A DNA stretch of 64,000 nucleotides. Origin: SAR86 cluster bacterium (GTDB taxonomy: Bacteria; Pseudomonadota; Gammaproteobacteria; Magnimaribacterales; Magnimaribacteraceae). The stretch is taken from positions 151,201 to 215,200 of the forward strand of contig JAKUUM010000001.1 of NCBI GenBank assembly GCA_022447065.1. Reading direction: 5' to 3'. Positions 35,477 to 44,868 of this stretch are shown here, piece after piece; within the stretch, counting starts at the first letter, position 1; the number at the start of each line of letters is the position of its first letter. The notes beneath the pieces are model-generated. The model saw only the letters and a program-made list of their open reading frames with translations, had not been told where the DNA came from and searched no databases. The translations under genes and the position numbers were made by a program.

Positions 35477-36736
35477 ATGCAGTTATCAGAATTAAAAACT
35501 TTACCCGTACAAGAACTTATAAGTCTTGGGGAAGGGCATGGGGTAGAGAATGCTGCCCGAATGAAAAGAGAAGATATTGTTTTTGGTATCCTAAAGAATA
35601 AAGCCAAGCAAGGGGAAGATATTGATGGAGGAGGTGTTCTAGAAATCCTTCAAGATGGTTTTGGTTTTCTAAGATCTCCAGATTCTTCTTACTTATCTGG
35701 ACCTGATGATATTTATGTTTCTCCAAGTCAAATACGAAGATTTGGATTAAGAACTGGGGATACGGTTCTAGGGAAGATAAGGCCACCCAAAGAAGGAGAA
35801 AGATATTTTGCGATATTGAAGATTGAAAAAATAAATTTTGATGAACCAGATCAAGCTAAAAACAGGGTATCTTTTGAAAACCTCACTCCACTGTTTCCTG
35901 ATCAGCGGATGGTTTTAGAATCTGGTAGTGGTAGCACAGAAGATCTTTCTGCACGGGTTATTGATTTGACCGCTCCAACTGGTAAGGGTCAGAGATCCTT
36001 AATAGTTTCTCCACCCAAAGCAGGAAAGACTTTATTACTCCAAAGCATCGCCCATTCAATTGAAAAAAATCATCCAGAATGCATAGTTATGGTCTTACTT
36101 GTTGATGAAAGACCAGAAGAAGTGACTGAAATGGTTCGTTCTGTGAAAGGTGAGGTTATCGCTAGTACATTCGACGAACCTGCTACAAGGCATGTTCAAG
36201 TAGCTAACATGGTTATTAACAAGGCGAGAAGACTCGTTGAGCACAAAAAAGATGTAGTGATTCTTCTTGATTCCATAACAAGATTGGCAAGAGCTTATAA
36301 TTCAACTCAAGCAGCTTCAGGAAAGATACTCACCGGTGGAGTAGACGCTAATGCGCTTGAGAAACCAAAAAGATTTTTTGGTGCAGCAAGAAATATAGAG
36401 GGAGGAGGCAGCTTAACTATCATTGCAACTGCCCTTATCGATACAGGTTCAAGAATGGATGAAGTTATCTTTGAGGAATTTAAAGGAACCGGTAATTCTG
36501 AAATAAACCTTGATAGGAAGATTGCAGAAAGAAGAGTGTTTCCAGCTATAAATATTCGAAAAACAGGTACAAGGAGAGAAGATCTTCTTACTACTGACTC
36601 AGAACTTCGTCATATTAATATTCTAAGAAAATTACTTAGCGAAATGGAAGATACGGCGGCCATGGAATGGGTTCTAGATAAACTGAAGGATTTCAAGACT
36701 AATGCAGAATTCTTCGAATCCATGAAAAGAAAGTAA
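35477..36736 (+). CDS. rho: Transcription termination factor Rho
   Basis: A 419-residue hexameric RNA helicase that ends transcription, the same length as E. coli Rho. The N-terminal helical domain, the RNA-binding cold-shock-like domain with D-G-F-G-F-L-R-S near residues 60-67, the Walker A P-P-K-A-G-K-T near 180 and Walker B V-V-I-L-L-D-S near 260, plus the R-loop G-T-G-N-S-E, are all present. The start at 35477 ([14 protein letters not shown]) is the usual N-terminus; an in-frame ATG at 35429 adds 16 unrelated residues. A 95 bp leader follows trxA. Confidence 0.96.
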   Translation: MQLSELKTLPVQELISLGEGHGVENAARMKREDIVFGILKNKAKQGEDIDGGGVLEILQDGFGFLRSPDSSYLSGPDDIYVSPSQIRRFGLRTGDTVLGKIRPPKEGERYFAILKIEKINFDEPDQAKNRVSFENLTPLFPDQRMVLESGSGSTEDLSARVIDLTAPTGKGQRSLIVSPPKAGKTLLLQSIAHSIEKNHPECIVMVLLVDERPEEVTEMVRSVKGEVIASTFDEPATRHVQVANMVINKARRLVEHKKDVVILLDSITRLARAYNSTQAASGKILTGGVDANALEKPKRFFGAARNIEGGGSLTIIATALIDTGSRMDEVIFEEFKGTGNSEINLDRKIAERRVFPAINIRKTGTRREDLLTTDSELRHINILRKLLSEMEDTAAMEWVLDKLKDFKTNAEFFESMKRK

Positions 36737-36739
36737 CTT

Positions 36740-37000
36740 TTATTCCTTAATAGCCATCTCCTTCTTTTTTTCAGCTTTCCTATTTGTTTTAAATAAGGAG
36801 ATTATTTTTTCTATCAATCCCATGAGAAGTAGTATTAAGAGAATAAATACTGCTAGCCCACTAATTATCATTGGGCTATTAAGGTTTATTTCCTTACCCC
36901 AGAGGCTTACAATTTTGGTCTCAAATAAAAATTGAGCTTCTCCAAAAATTAAAGCCAGAATAACAGCAAGAATTATTAAAATTAAAAAAATTCTAGGCAT
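36740..37000 (-). CDS. Small two-helix membrane protein, HemY N-terminus-like
   Basis: An 86-residue protein with two hydrophobic helices (about residues 3-20 and 41-63) joined by a short loop containing L-W-G-K-E-I-N-L, and a Lys-rich tail (K-K-E-M-A-I-K-E). The layout resembles the HemY N-terminal domain of gammaproteobacteria (a helix, a strand pair with W-G-x-x-I-E, a helix), without the TPR part, but the match is weak. The start at 37000 overlaps the rsmD 3' end by 8 bp. Function unknown. Confidence 0.55.
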   Translation of the reverse strand: MPRIFLILIILAVILALIFGEAQFLFETKIVSLWGKEINLNSPMIISGLAVFILLILLLMGLIEKIISLFKTNRKAEKKKEMAIKE

Positions 37001-37568
37001 TTTTTTTCTTGAGAAGACAGTATCTTGTTTGACCAGCAACCTTTGACTTAACAAGATCCCATTCTAAAAGTATTTCATTAAGTTCTTTTTCTTTTTCCAC
37101 TTCTGTGCAAATAATAGATTTATTGGATATTAGATCTTTTTCTCTTAATAAAGCACAAGCTTTTTTTACCAAATTTAGCCTAAAAGGCGGGTCAATAAAT
37201 ACAATATCAAGGGGGTCTTTAATTTTTTTTTCGAATGGAAACATTAAAGAGTCAACATTAATTATTTCAGTTTGATCCTGAATGTTTAGACTTGTAATAG
37301 TTTTAGACAACTTTTCACACAGCTTGTTATTTTTTTCAGCAAAGAAAACAAAAGATGCTCCTCGAGAAATTGCTTCTATTCCTAGGGCTCCAGTTCCTGC
37401 AAACATATCCAAGCACAGAGAACCTTTAATGTTATACATCAACCAATTAAAGATGGTTTCTTTGGTTTTATTAGTAGTGGGCCTTATACGCTCGGAAGCC
37501 TTGAAAGGAAGTTTTAATCCCTTAAATCTTCCAGCCACAACTCTCACATTGGAAACTCTTTGTCTCAT
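36993..37568 (-). CDS. rsmD: 16S rRNA (guanine-966-N2)-methyltransferase
   Basis: A 191-residue SAM-dependent methyltransferase acting on guanine 966 of 16S rRNA. The N-terminal R-V-V-A-G-R-F-K-G-L-K-L is the RsmD start, R-P-T-T-N-K-T-K-E-T-I-F-N-W is the substrate-side motif, D-M-F-A-G-T-G-A-L-G-I-E-A is the SAM-binding loop, and D-P-P-F is the catalytic N-P-P-Y-type motif. ATG 37568 is preferred over an upstream TTG (37589). ftsY, the frequent neighbour, is not adjacent. Confidence 0.92.
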   Translation of the reverse strand: MRQRVSNVRVVAGRFKGLKLPFKASERIRPTTNKTKETIFNWLMYNIKGSLCLDMFAGTGALGIEAISRGASFVFFAEKNNKLCEKLSKTITSLNIQDQTEIINVDSLMFPFEKKIKDPLDIVFIDPPFRLNLVKKACALLREKDLISNKSIICTEVEKEKELNEILLEWDLVKSKVAGQTRYCLLKKKNA

Positions 37569-37652
37569 TAGTCTTGACGCTTTATTCAAATAATATCAGC
37601 TTAAATAAATTAAAGTAGATTTAGCTTTATAGACGTGATAATTTGCGCCTTC

Positions 37653-38129
37653 ATGGACTCTGATCCTGTTAAAAGTGAATTCATCCAAGCCATGCGTGGC
37701 ATAACTTCTACGGTGACTGTTGTCTCTGCTAAGAGCGGTTCTAGCCAACAAGCTATGACGGCAACCTCTGTAGCTTCTTTGTCTTTAGAACCTCCCTCAA
37801 TGTTGGTATGTATCAATCATGAAGCTTCTATTCATCAAGTGATGGACAAAGGCTTGGGTTTTTGTATAAATGTTTTAACTATAGGTCAACAGAATGTTGC
37901 TGAAGTTTGCAGCCATAAAGAGAAAGAAGACCAGAGATTCTTGGAAGGCAACTGGTCTGTATTGGAAGACATTCCTTATAATACAGATTCTCAGTCAAAT
38001 TTATTCTGTCAATGTGTTGATACCATAAGGCACAAATCTCATACAGTTTATATAGGTGAAATAACCAAGGTTATTAACAAGAACATATCTGAGCCATTGC
38101 TTTACAAAGACGGCAACTACTTAGATTAA
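37653..38129 (+). CDS. Flavin reductase-like (HpaC-type) FMN-binding protein
   Basis: A 158-residue split-barrel protein of the flavin reductase domain family, which reduces FMN or FAD with NAD(P)H to supply a partner monooxygenase. F-I-Q-A-M-R-G-I-T-S-T-V-T-V-V-S near residues 8-23 and M-T-A-T-S-V-A-S-L-S-L-E-P-P near 38-51 are the flavin-binding signature, and F-C-I-N-V-L follows. The ATG at 37653 is preferred to a GTG at 37635. No oxygenase partner is adjacent. It is 16 bp upstream of the DUF5916 genes. Confidence 0.82.
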   Translation: MDSDPVKSEFIQAMRGITSTVTVVSAKSGSSQQAMTATSVASLSLEPPSMLVCINHEASIHQVMDKGLGFCINVLTIGQQNVAEVCSHKEKEDQRFLEGNWSVLEDIPYNTDSQSNLFCQCVDTIRHKSHTVYIGEITKVINKNISEPLLYKDGNYLD

Positions 38130-38145
38130 TTTTAGGTTGAATAAT

Positions 38146-40461
38146 ATGAAAGCAAGGAAGCGTTTCTTTAATTTATACCTTGGACTTTTACTTCTTTCCC
38201 TTTCCCTTTCTTCTCTACAAGTCTGTTCAGAGATTGTAATCGATGGTGAATTATCTGAAGAAGAATGGGAACTAGCTAGAGAGATTAATGAATTTTATGA
38301 AGTATTTCCTTTTTCTTTGAATGATGCTGATGTAAATACAAAGATTCTTATACAACAAGATGAGAAAGGTATTTATTTTGGCTTTATTAATCCCCAAGCA
38401 AAAGAAAGCATACGAGCCAATCAACACCAAAGAGATCAGGGTGCGAGGCCTCCTATTGGCGATCAAGTAGGTGTCACCATAGATTTTGATAATGATGGCA
38501 AGACTGGTTATAGATTTTCAGTAAATGCAGGAGGTTCAATCAACGACGGTACTGTTATCAATGAAAATGAACAGAACTTTGATTGGGATGGAGATTGGTT
38601 ATCAGCAACTAGTATTTCAGAAGAAGGTTGGTATGCAGAGATCTTTATTCCTTGGTCAATTACCTCAATGAAATCACATAAAGGCGTAGAACGAACCGTG
38701 GGTTTATGTTTTTACAGAATGCTTCTTTCTGAGTACCGTGTATTTGCAACCTGCAGAGGAAGTCCATACCAGAACAAATTTCTATCAGTATTCGATGAAT
38801 TTAATTTTAAGCAATATGAAGTTTCTCAATTAGATTTCTTTCCATACCTAACTATTTCTGATGATGCAGCTAAGAATAAAGATGAAACAAAATTTGGAGC
38901 TGAAGTCTTCTGGAAGATAGACTCAAGTAAGCAATTAAATGCGACCTTTAATCCAGATTTTGGTCAAGTAGAAAGTGATGAACTGGTTGTTAATTTTTCC
39001 GCCTCTGAAACTTATTACTCAGATAAACGTCCATTCTTTTCGGAGAATCAATCCATGTTTGAAGTTCAAGGTTACGAAATGTTTTATGTCATTAACACAA
39101 GACGAATAGGCGCTGCACCAGACTACAATTGCTCTAAATTTTCTTCAAGTTTGGCTTCTTTGTGCAACACAAACAAAAAGGGTACCTCGGATATAGACTT
39201 AGCAGTTCGATACATACAACAAACCGAGAATCTGGATTTTGGTTTCTTAGGAGCATCTGAAAAAGATGAAGAATTTAGCCAGGGAAGAGATTTTTATGCC
39301 ACTAAATTAAGGAAAACGAGCAAGAACCTTTCATTTGGATATTTAGGAACTTATGTAGAAAGACCTGTATTAAATCGAGAGGCAATTGTACATACTGCGG
39401 ATTTTGAGTATTGGGCGACAGAAGACCTCAGAATAACTGGTATTTTAATGAATTCCAAGGTTAACGATGAAGATGGATATGGTTTCAGGATTGGATATGG
39501 CTATACCCCCAGTAAAAACTTTTCAGGTGGATTGGGTATTTGGTATTTCGATGAAAAAATAGATTTAAGTGATATCGGATATTTGTGGAGAAATGATTAT
39601 GCAATGTTTTCAGGACGATACGAGTGGAAGCAACCAGATTTTCCTGAAGATTCCTTGACCAGAGAAAGAAGCTATCAACTAGATTTTACTTATGAAACCG
39701 ATAAAGATGGGAACAAGGAAACTCCTCCTGTTTCACTTACATTTAAGAATGGATTTAGGAATTCGTCCCAAGCCACATTAAAAACATTTTTTAGGGCAAG
39801 TGGGAGGGATAGTGTGATTACGAGGCGATATGAGAAAGCTCCTTTTGTAAATATGCCGAAAGGGTATGGCTATGAATTTGAATATATGGGACCCTCGCGA
39901 GAATTTTATCAATATATGTTCCATTACAACCGAAGAAAAGGAGAAGAATATACGCCTTCTTTAGGCTGGACTACTGTTTACGATGTATTCCTTGAAATAT
40001 CTCCTACTGACTTTTTCTCACTATCTTTGTTTTACCAGGAGCATAAGGAAAAAGATTGGTTGAATTGGATTCAAGATAACTTGTTGGCGACCTATGACAT
40101 GAAACAGAGAGTTACAGTAACTGGACTCAATTGGTTTAAAGGGGATAAACATGAATTAAGAGTTAAGGCTCAAATGGTTGCTTTTACTGCAAGAGACCCA
40201 ATACCTTTTTTAGCAGACCAATATGGAAATCTAAATAACTCACTTAAAATTGCTTTACCCCCTATTACTTTAAGTGACTTGGCTTTTCAAATCAGATACA
40301 GATTTGAACTAATGCCATTGTCCTACCTATATGTTGTCTATACCAAAGGCGGAAGGGTAGTTGAAACTGATGAAGAAGACAGTCTGAAAAAAATCTACAA
40401 GCGCCCCTGGGAAGACCCTCAATCTGATACTTTTACTGTAAAATTAAGATATCGGTTCTAG
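38146..40461 (+). CDS. DUF5916 outer-membrane protein with N-terminal CBM9-like domain (copy 1)
   Basis: A 771-residue exported protein. A signal peptide covers about 28 residues and is followed by a CBM9/DOMON-like domain starting I-V-I-D-G-E-L-S-E-E-E-W. The DUF5916 region begins near 230 with F-F-P-Y-L-T-I-S and includes N-A-T-F-N-P-D-F-G-Q-V-E-S-D and R-P-F-F-S-E-N. The last 400 residues alternate aromatic and polar residues, as in a beta barrel, and end V-K-L-R-Y-R-F with a terminal Phe typical of outer-membrane barrels. A carbohydrate or metabolite uptake role is only inferred. Its paralogue follows after 11 bp. Confidence 0.8.
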   Translation: MKARKRFFNLYLGLLLLSLSLSSLQVCSEIVIDGELSEEEWELAREINEFYEVFPFSLNDADVNTKILIQQDEKGIYFGFINPQAKESIRANQHQRDQGARPPIGDQVGVTIDFDNDGKTGYRFSVNAGGSINDGTVINENEQNFDWDGDWLSATSISEEGWYAEIFIPWSITSMKSHKGVERTVGLCFYRMLLSEYRVFATCRGSPYQNKFLSVFDEFNFKQYEVSQLDFFPYLTISDDAAKNKDETKFGAEVFWKIDSSKQLNATFNPDFGQVESDELVVNFSASETYYSDKRPFFSENQSMFEVQGYEMFYVINTRRIGAAPDYNCSKFSSSLASLCNTNKKGTSDIDLAVRYIQQTENLDFGFLGASEKDEEFSQGRDFYATKLRKTSKNLSFGYLGTYVERPVLNREAIVHTADFEYWATEDLRITGILMNSKVNDEDGYGFRIGYGYTPSKNFSGGLGIWYFDEKIDLSDIGYLWRNDYAMFSGRYEWKQPDFPEDSLTRERSYQLDFTYETDKDGNKETPPVSLTFKNGFRNSSQATLKTFFRASGRDSVITRRYEKAPFVNMPKGYGYEFEYMGPSREFYQYMFHYNRRKGEEYTPSLGWTTVYDVFLEISPTDFFSLSLFYQEHKEKDWLNWIQDNLLATYDMKQRVTVTGLNWFKGDKHELRVKAQMVAFTARDPIPFLADQYGNLNNSLKIALPPITLSDLAFQIRYRFELMPLSYLYVVYTKGGRVVETDEEDSLKKIYKRPWEDPQSDTFTVKLRYRF

Positions 40462-40472
40462 CAGAGGAATAA

Positions 40473-42770
40473 ATGAGATCTAGGAAGGTAAGGTTTAAAA
40501 GTATTTCTTTATTTTTCCTTTTATTTTTTAGTAATTTTCTTTTATCTAACATCATTGTGGATGGAAAGTTAGATGAAGAGGAATGGAAATCAGCCCAACA
40601 AATAGACAAGTTTTATCAGGTCTTTCCTTTTACTCTGGACGAACCTGAACAGAAAACTACAGTTTTAGTTTACGAAACGGAAAGAGGTCTGTTTGTGGGA
40701 TATATAAATTATCAACCCAGAGAAACCATGCGCACCCAGCTACATGAAAGAGATGCCGACAATGCAAACGCAGACAAAGTAGGAATGAGTGTGGATTTTG
40801 ATGGAGACTCTTTAATGGCATATTCCTTTACGGTCTCTTTAGGAGGATCTTTGTGGGATGCGGTATATAGTAATGAGAACGAGGGAAAGAAGGATTGGGA
40901 TGCTGACTGGATAGCCAAAACTTCAATTTCTGATAATGCTTGGTTCGCTGAACTTTTTATCCCCTGGACAGTAGCTCCAATGAAAACTCAAACAGGGGAC
41001 AAAAGAGACATTAAGATCAGTTTCTGGAGATCCTCTTTAGAAATTTCAAAAGCGTTTGCTACCATTAAGTCTAATCCCAAGAGGTCAAGATTTATTTCAA
41101 CTTTTAACGATTTTCAAATAAAAAACTACGATACTTCAAATATAGACTTTTTCCCTTACCTGACTGTCTCCGAAGAAAAAACATCTAATGAAGTAGACAC
41201 TAAAGTAGGGGCAGAAGTTTTTTGGAAAATAGATTCTAGTAGTCAATTGAACCTAGCTTTCAATCCAGATTTTGGACAAGTGGAAAGTGATGATGTGGTA
41301 ATAAATTTTTCAGCTATGGAAACTTTCTACGAGGATAAGAGGCCATTCTTCTCTGAGAATCAGTCTATGTTTGATGTGGATGGGTATCGCTTTGTGTACG
41401 TTATAAATACCAGGAGGATAGGAGGTACTCCAGATTACAATTGCTCTCAATATTCATTGGAGCTTGAAGCTGTTTGTAACGAGAATAAGCTAGGAAGCAA
41501 TGATATAGATGCAGCTTTTAGGTATACCAAGATTGGACAAAATTATGATGTTGGTTTTCTTGGGGCAGTAGAATCAGATGAAAACTTCAGTGAAGGAAAA
41601 GACTTTTTTGGAGTTAGGTACAGAGTTAAGAAAGATAATCTTTCTGTAGGATACTTAGGTACGTTTGTAAAGAATCCTATTATGGACAGAGAGGCAAACG
41701 TGAATGCCCTAGATTTTGATTATCGATCCGCTAATGATTTAAGGATTTACGGTCTCCTTCTTAACTCTATTGTGGAAGATCAGAAAGGCTATGGTTTGAG
41801 AATGAGCCTCAGGAAACAGGTCAATAGGGATTTATCTACTGGCTTTGGATTCTTCTATTTAGATGAAGATCTTAACTTAGATGACATGGGGTACTTGTTT
41901 CGGAATGATTGGATTATGTTTGGAGGAAGAACTATGCTCCAGCAAACTTCCTTTGAAGAATCTTCTCCAATTTTGATTAGAACCTATCAGTTGGGGTACG
42001 GCTGTAGAAGTAATACCAGTGGTGAAAGAGAAGGTTGCTACTCGAGTTTAGATTTTACTAGTCAGTTTAAAAATACTTCCCGGGTGATGGCTGACATATT
42101 TTTTAGAACAAGCGCTAAAGACAACATGATTACACGCGGTTACGAGTTAGCACCATTTGTTAAATTACCTCAAAACTACGGTATTAAATTGATGTATCAC
42201 GGACCAAAAAACAAATATTGGCAATGGAATTTGATTATAGAAAGAGCCAAGGGCAGTTCATATTCAAGTGATTTGGGATGGAGAAATAAATATTTTTCTT
42301 CCATCAAACTTTTCCCTCTAGAAAATTTGACTCTAAAATTGGATTATGCGCATGAAGAGGAAAAAAATTGGTTGAACTGGATTCAAGAGAATCTTTTAGG
42401 GACTTACGAAAGAACTCAAAAAGAAACCAATATTTCTTTAACGTACTTTAAAGGCATCAAACATGAGTTGAGAGTTAAAGCTCAGATGGTTGCGTTTACG
42501 GCCATAAAACCTCAAGCTCATTTAGCGTCAATAAACGGACATCTTAACCAAAGCTCAATAAATTTAGATCCATTCAGTTTGGGTCAATTGGCTTTTCAGG
42601 TTCGTTATCGTTACGAATTTATGCCCTTAGCATATTTGTACGCAGTTTATACTCGAGGGGGCAAGATTTATGAAGCGGATGAGGAAGATGATTTGGGCAC
42701 TTTATACAAAAGGCCTTGGCAAGATCCAAGCAAGGATAATTTCACCGTTAAAGTAAGATACCGTTTCTAG
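40473..42770 (+). CDS. DUF5916 outer-membrane protein with N-terminal CBM9-like domain (copy 2)
   Basis: A 765-residue paralogue of the preceding gene with the same layout: signal peptide, I-I-V-D-G-K-L-D-E-E-E-W opening the CBM9-like domain, F-F-P-Y-L-T-V-S, F-N-P-D-F-G-Q-V-E-S-D-D, a G-G-T-P-D-Y-N-C-S segment with two conserved cysteines, and a C-terminal barrel ending V-K-V-R-Y-R-F. Both copies share W-L-N-W-I-Q and H-E-L-R-V-K-A-Q-M-V-A-F-T-A near the end. The tandem probably arose by duplication followed by considerable divergence. The stop overlaps the convergent small PP0621-like gene by 4 bp. Confidence 0.8.
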   Translation: MRSRKVRFKSISLFFLLFFSNFLLSNIIVDGKLDEEEWKSAQQIDKFYQVFPFTLDEPEQKTTVLVYETERGLFVGYINYQPRETMRTQLHERDADNANADKVGMSVDFDGDSLMAYSFTVSLGGSLWDAVYSNENEGKKDWDADWIAKTSISDNAWFAELFIPWTVAPMKTQTGDKRDIKISFWRSSLEISKAFATIKSNPKRSRFISTFNDFQIKNYDTSNIDFFPYLTVSEEKTSNEVDTKVGAEVFWKIDSSSQLNLAFNPDFGQVESDDVVINFSAMETFYEDKRPFFSENQSMFDVDGYRFVYVINTRRIGGTPDYNCSQYSLELEAVCNENKLGSNDIDAAFRYTKIGQNYDVGFLGAVESDENFSEGKDFFGVRYRVKKDNLSVGYLGTFVKNPIMDREANVNALDFDYRSANDLRIYGLLLNSIVEDQKGYGLRMSLRKQVNRDLSTGFGFFYLDEDLNLDDMGYLFRNDWIMFGGRTMLQQTSFEESSPILIRTYQLGYGCRSNTSGEREGCYSSLDFTSQFKNTSRVMADIFFRTSAKDNMITRGYELAPFVKLPQNYGIKLMYHGPKNKYWQWNLIIERAKGSSYSSDLGWRNKYFSSIKLFPLENLTLKLDYAHEEEKNWLNWIQENLLGTYERTQKETNISLTYFKGIKHELRVKAQMVAFTAIKPQAHLASINGHLNQSSINLDPFSLGQLAFQVRYRYEFMPLAYLYAVYTRGGKIYEADEEDDLGTLYKRPWQDPSKDNFTVKVRYRF

Positions 42771-42961
42771 TTTTTATGCTCTTCAGAGCAAAACCACTTT
42801 CCACCAGATTCTAAAGCTACAGATTTGGGGATATTTACACTACAGGTTTCGCATTTGACCATCTCAGCAGTAACTTTTTCTTGAGCTTTCCCTTTTCTTC
42901 TGTATAGGAAATAAAGCCAGACTAGTCCAGCTATTCCCAAGATTAAGATAAGTTGAGACAA
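42767..42961 (-). CDS. PP0621-like small membrane zinc-ribbon protein
   Basis: A 64-residue protein with one N-terminal transmembrane helix (residues 4-20), a basic stretch R-R-K-G-K, and a C-terminal metal-binding motif M-V-K-C-E-T-C ... W-F-C-S-E-E-H, giving three Cys and a His as in the PP0621 family of proteobacteria. Function unknown. It lies 2 bp after bamD on the same strand and overlaps the DUF5916 stop by 4 bp. Confidence 0.72.
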   Translation of the reverse strand: MSQLILILGIAGLVWLYFLYRRKGKAQEKVTAEMVKCETCSVNIPKSVALESGGKWFCSEEHKN

Positions 42962-42963
42962 AT

Positions 42964-43836
42964 CTAATCCACCCTTGGTGGAGGTGGAATTTCTTCATCT
43001 CCCAATAACCCAAACGATAAGCGACTAACCCATGATCTCTTCGGTCTAATGACAGCTTCAGCATCATAATCTGGATAACTGACCTTTAAGATTTCATAGC
43101 TCTTCTGACGTAAATCTTCATAGCCCAACCGGCCATAAGCTTTTATTAAGATGGAAAGAGCTTCTGGAACCTGTGGCGTATTAGGCAAATGCTCTAATAC
43201 ATATCTAGCTCTTCCTAAGGCTGCAATATAAGCTTTTCTTTGCATGTAAAAATTAGCCACAATGATTTCGTGTTCGGCTAAGATATTTTTAAGGTAAATC
43301 ATGCGTTGCTTGGCATTAGCTGCATAGTTTGAGTCTGGGAATCTGGCTAAAAATTCACTTAGATCTTCAAAAGATTGTTCAGCTGGTTCAATGTCTCTTT
43401 TAGACAAGTTGGATGCAAAATATCGGGTAAAGAGACCTGAATCCTCAGTAAAGCTAGAAAGCCCCCTGAGATAATAGGCATAACCGGCATGAGGGTGACG
43501 GGGATGCAAATTGATGAACCTTTCGGCAGCCGATCTAGCTGCTTCAAATTCAAAATTTTTATAGTAAGCATATATAAGTTCTGCTTGAGCTTGTTCTGCA
43601 TATCGACCAAAAGGAAATCTTCTTTCAAGGCTTTCTAAGCTAGCGATAGCGTTACTAAAGTTTCCGTTCTTTAACCGTATCTGAGTAGTATCGTAGAGTT
43701 CTTTTTCTAAAAACCGTTCATCGGGCTGTTCTTCAGTACTCGAACAAGAAAGCATTAAACCGATAGTGAGAAATAAAAGTAGTGAAGATCTGACAAATAT
43801 CTTATTTAATAGGTGGTAATCTTGATAGCCTAGCAT
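42964..43836 (-). CDS. bamD: Outer-membrane protein assembly factor BamD
   Basis: A 290-residue lipoprotein of the BAM complex that inserts beta-barrel proteins. The signal sequence ends with a lipobox (L-M-L-S-C near residue 31). Five TPR-like repeats follow, beginning with L-Y-D-T-T-Q-I-R-L-K-N-G-N-F-S-N-A-I, and R-R-F-P-F-G-R-Y-A-E-Q-A-Q near 73 is the strongest BamD signature. The C-terminus has L-P-N-T-P-Q-V-P-E-A-L. It is divergent from rluD, the usual bamD/rluD arrangement. Confidence 0.93.
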   Translation of the reverse strand: MLGYQDYHLLNKIFVRSSLLLFLTIGLMLSCSSTEEQPDERFLEKELYDTTQIRLKNGNFSNAIASLESLERRFPFGRYAEQAQAELIYAYYKNFEFEAARSAAERFINLHPRHPHAGYAYYLRGLSSFTEDSGLFTRYFASNLSKRDIEPAEQSFEDLSEFLARFPDSNYAANAKQRMIYLKNILAEHEIIVANFYMQRKAYIAALGRARYVLEHLPNTPQVPEALSILIKAYGRLGYEDLRQKSYEILKVSYPDYDAEAVIRPKRSWVSRLSFGLLGDEEIPPPPRVD

Positions 43837-43920
43837 TTGGATTGCTGATTCTACATTTCTGGTCTGTTATTGGACAGAAAAAGAATTTTATGGTTCCTTA
43901 GTAACAAAGATTAATTAAAA

Positions 43921-44868
43921 GTGAATCGAAAGATATCTTTAAGTTTAAAGGTCGATGCTGATCAAAAAGGGCAGAGAATAGATGTGGTTGTAGCAAAAGC
44001 TTTTCCTGAATTTTCTCGAAGCCATTTACAGAAATTTATTAAAGAAGGAACCTTAAAAGTAAATGGTAAACAAACCAAAGCGAAGAAAATACTTGAAGGC
44101 AATGAGCTGATTGAAATCAAGGCAACCGAAACTTCTCAAAAAGACCATAAACCTGAAAATATTAGCTTGGACATCTTATTTCAAGACGAGCACATTATTG
44201 TTATTAATAAGGAGCCAGGATTGGTTGTCCATCCTGGAGCAGGGAACAGAAGCGGTACACTTGTAAATGGCCTTATTAATTACGATTCAAAGTTAGCTTA
44301 TTTACCCAGAGCTGGCATTGTTCATAGACTAGACAAAAACACTTCAGGATTAATGGTTGTTTCAAGAAATGAGAGATCTTATTTGCATCTAATTGAACAG
44401 TTGAAACGAAGAACAGTTGTCAGAGAATATTCTGCTTTGGTTGTAGGAGAACCAACTACAGGCGGAATTATAAATAAACCCATAGGTAGGCATCCAAAAT
44501 TTAGAACCAAACAAGCGGTTATCAAAAAAGGAAGAGAAGCTATTACTAAATATAAAACAATAGAGAAAATGAAAGGATATTCCCTCTTAGAAGTCTCTCT
44601 TAAAACAGGAAGGACACACCAAATAAGGGTTCATTTGTCTTACTTAGGCTTTCCAATCATAGGAGATTCAGTGTATGGAGGCAGAAAGAAATATGCAAAG
44701 GGTACTTCCGATGAACTAAGGTCAGTAATAGATAATTTTAAAAGACAAGCCCTTCATGCTAGTTCACTAGCTCTTAAGCACCCTTTAACTAATGAAATTA
44801 TGAATTTCAATAGTGATTTACCAGAGGATATGACTTCATTAAGGAAAGCACTTAAAACAAATGAATGA
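43921..44868 (+). CDS. rluD: 23S rRNA pseudouridine synthase RluD
   Basis: A 315-residue pseudouridine synthase for positions 1911, 1915 and 1917 of 23S rRNA. The N-terminal S4 RNA-binding domain has R-S-H-L-Q-K-F-I-K-E-G near residue 40. The catalytic Asp is in H-R-L-D-K-N-T-S-G-L near 140, and G-R-T-H-Q-I-R-V-H near 235 is the other signature. It starts at GTG with only a weak ribosome binding site. Position 1915 is also the target of RlmH, whose gene in this window is frameshifted. It overlaps pgeF by 8 bp. Confidence 0.93.
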   Translation: MNRKISLSLKVDADQKGQRIDVVVAKAFPEFSRSHLQKFIKEGTLKVNGKQTKAKKILEGNELIEIKATETSQKDHKPENISLDILFQDEHIIVINKEPGLVVHPGAGNRSGTLVNGLINYDSKLAYLPRAGIVHRLDKNTSGLMVVSRNERSYLHLIEQLKRRTVVREYSALVVGEPTTGGIINKPIGRHPKFRTKQAVIKKGREAITKYKTIEKMKGYSLLEVSLKTGRTHQIRVHLSYLGFPIIGDSVYGGRKKYAKGTSDELRSVIDNFKRQALHASSLALKHPLTNEIMNFNSDLPEDMTSLRKALKTNE

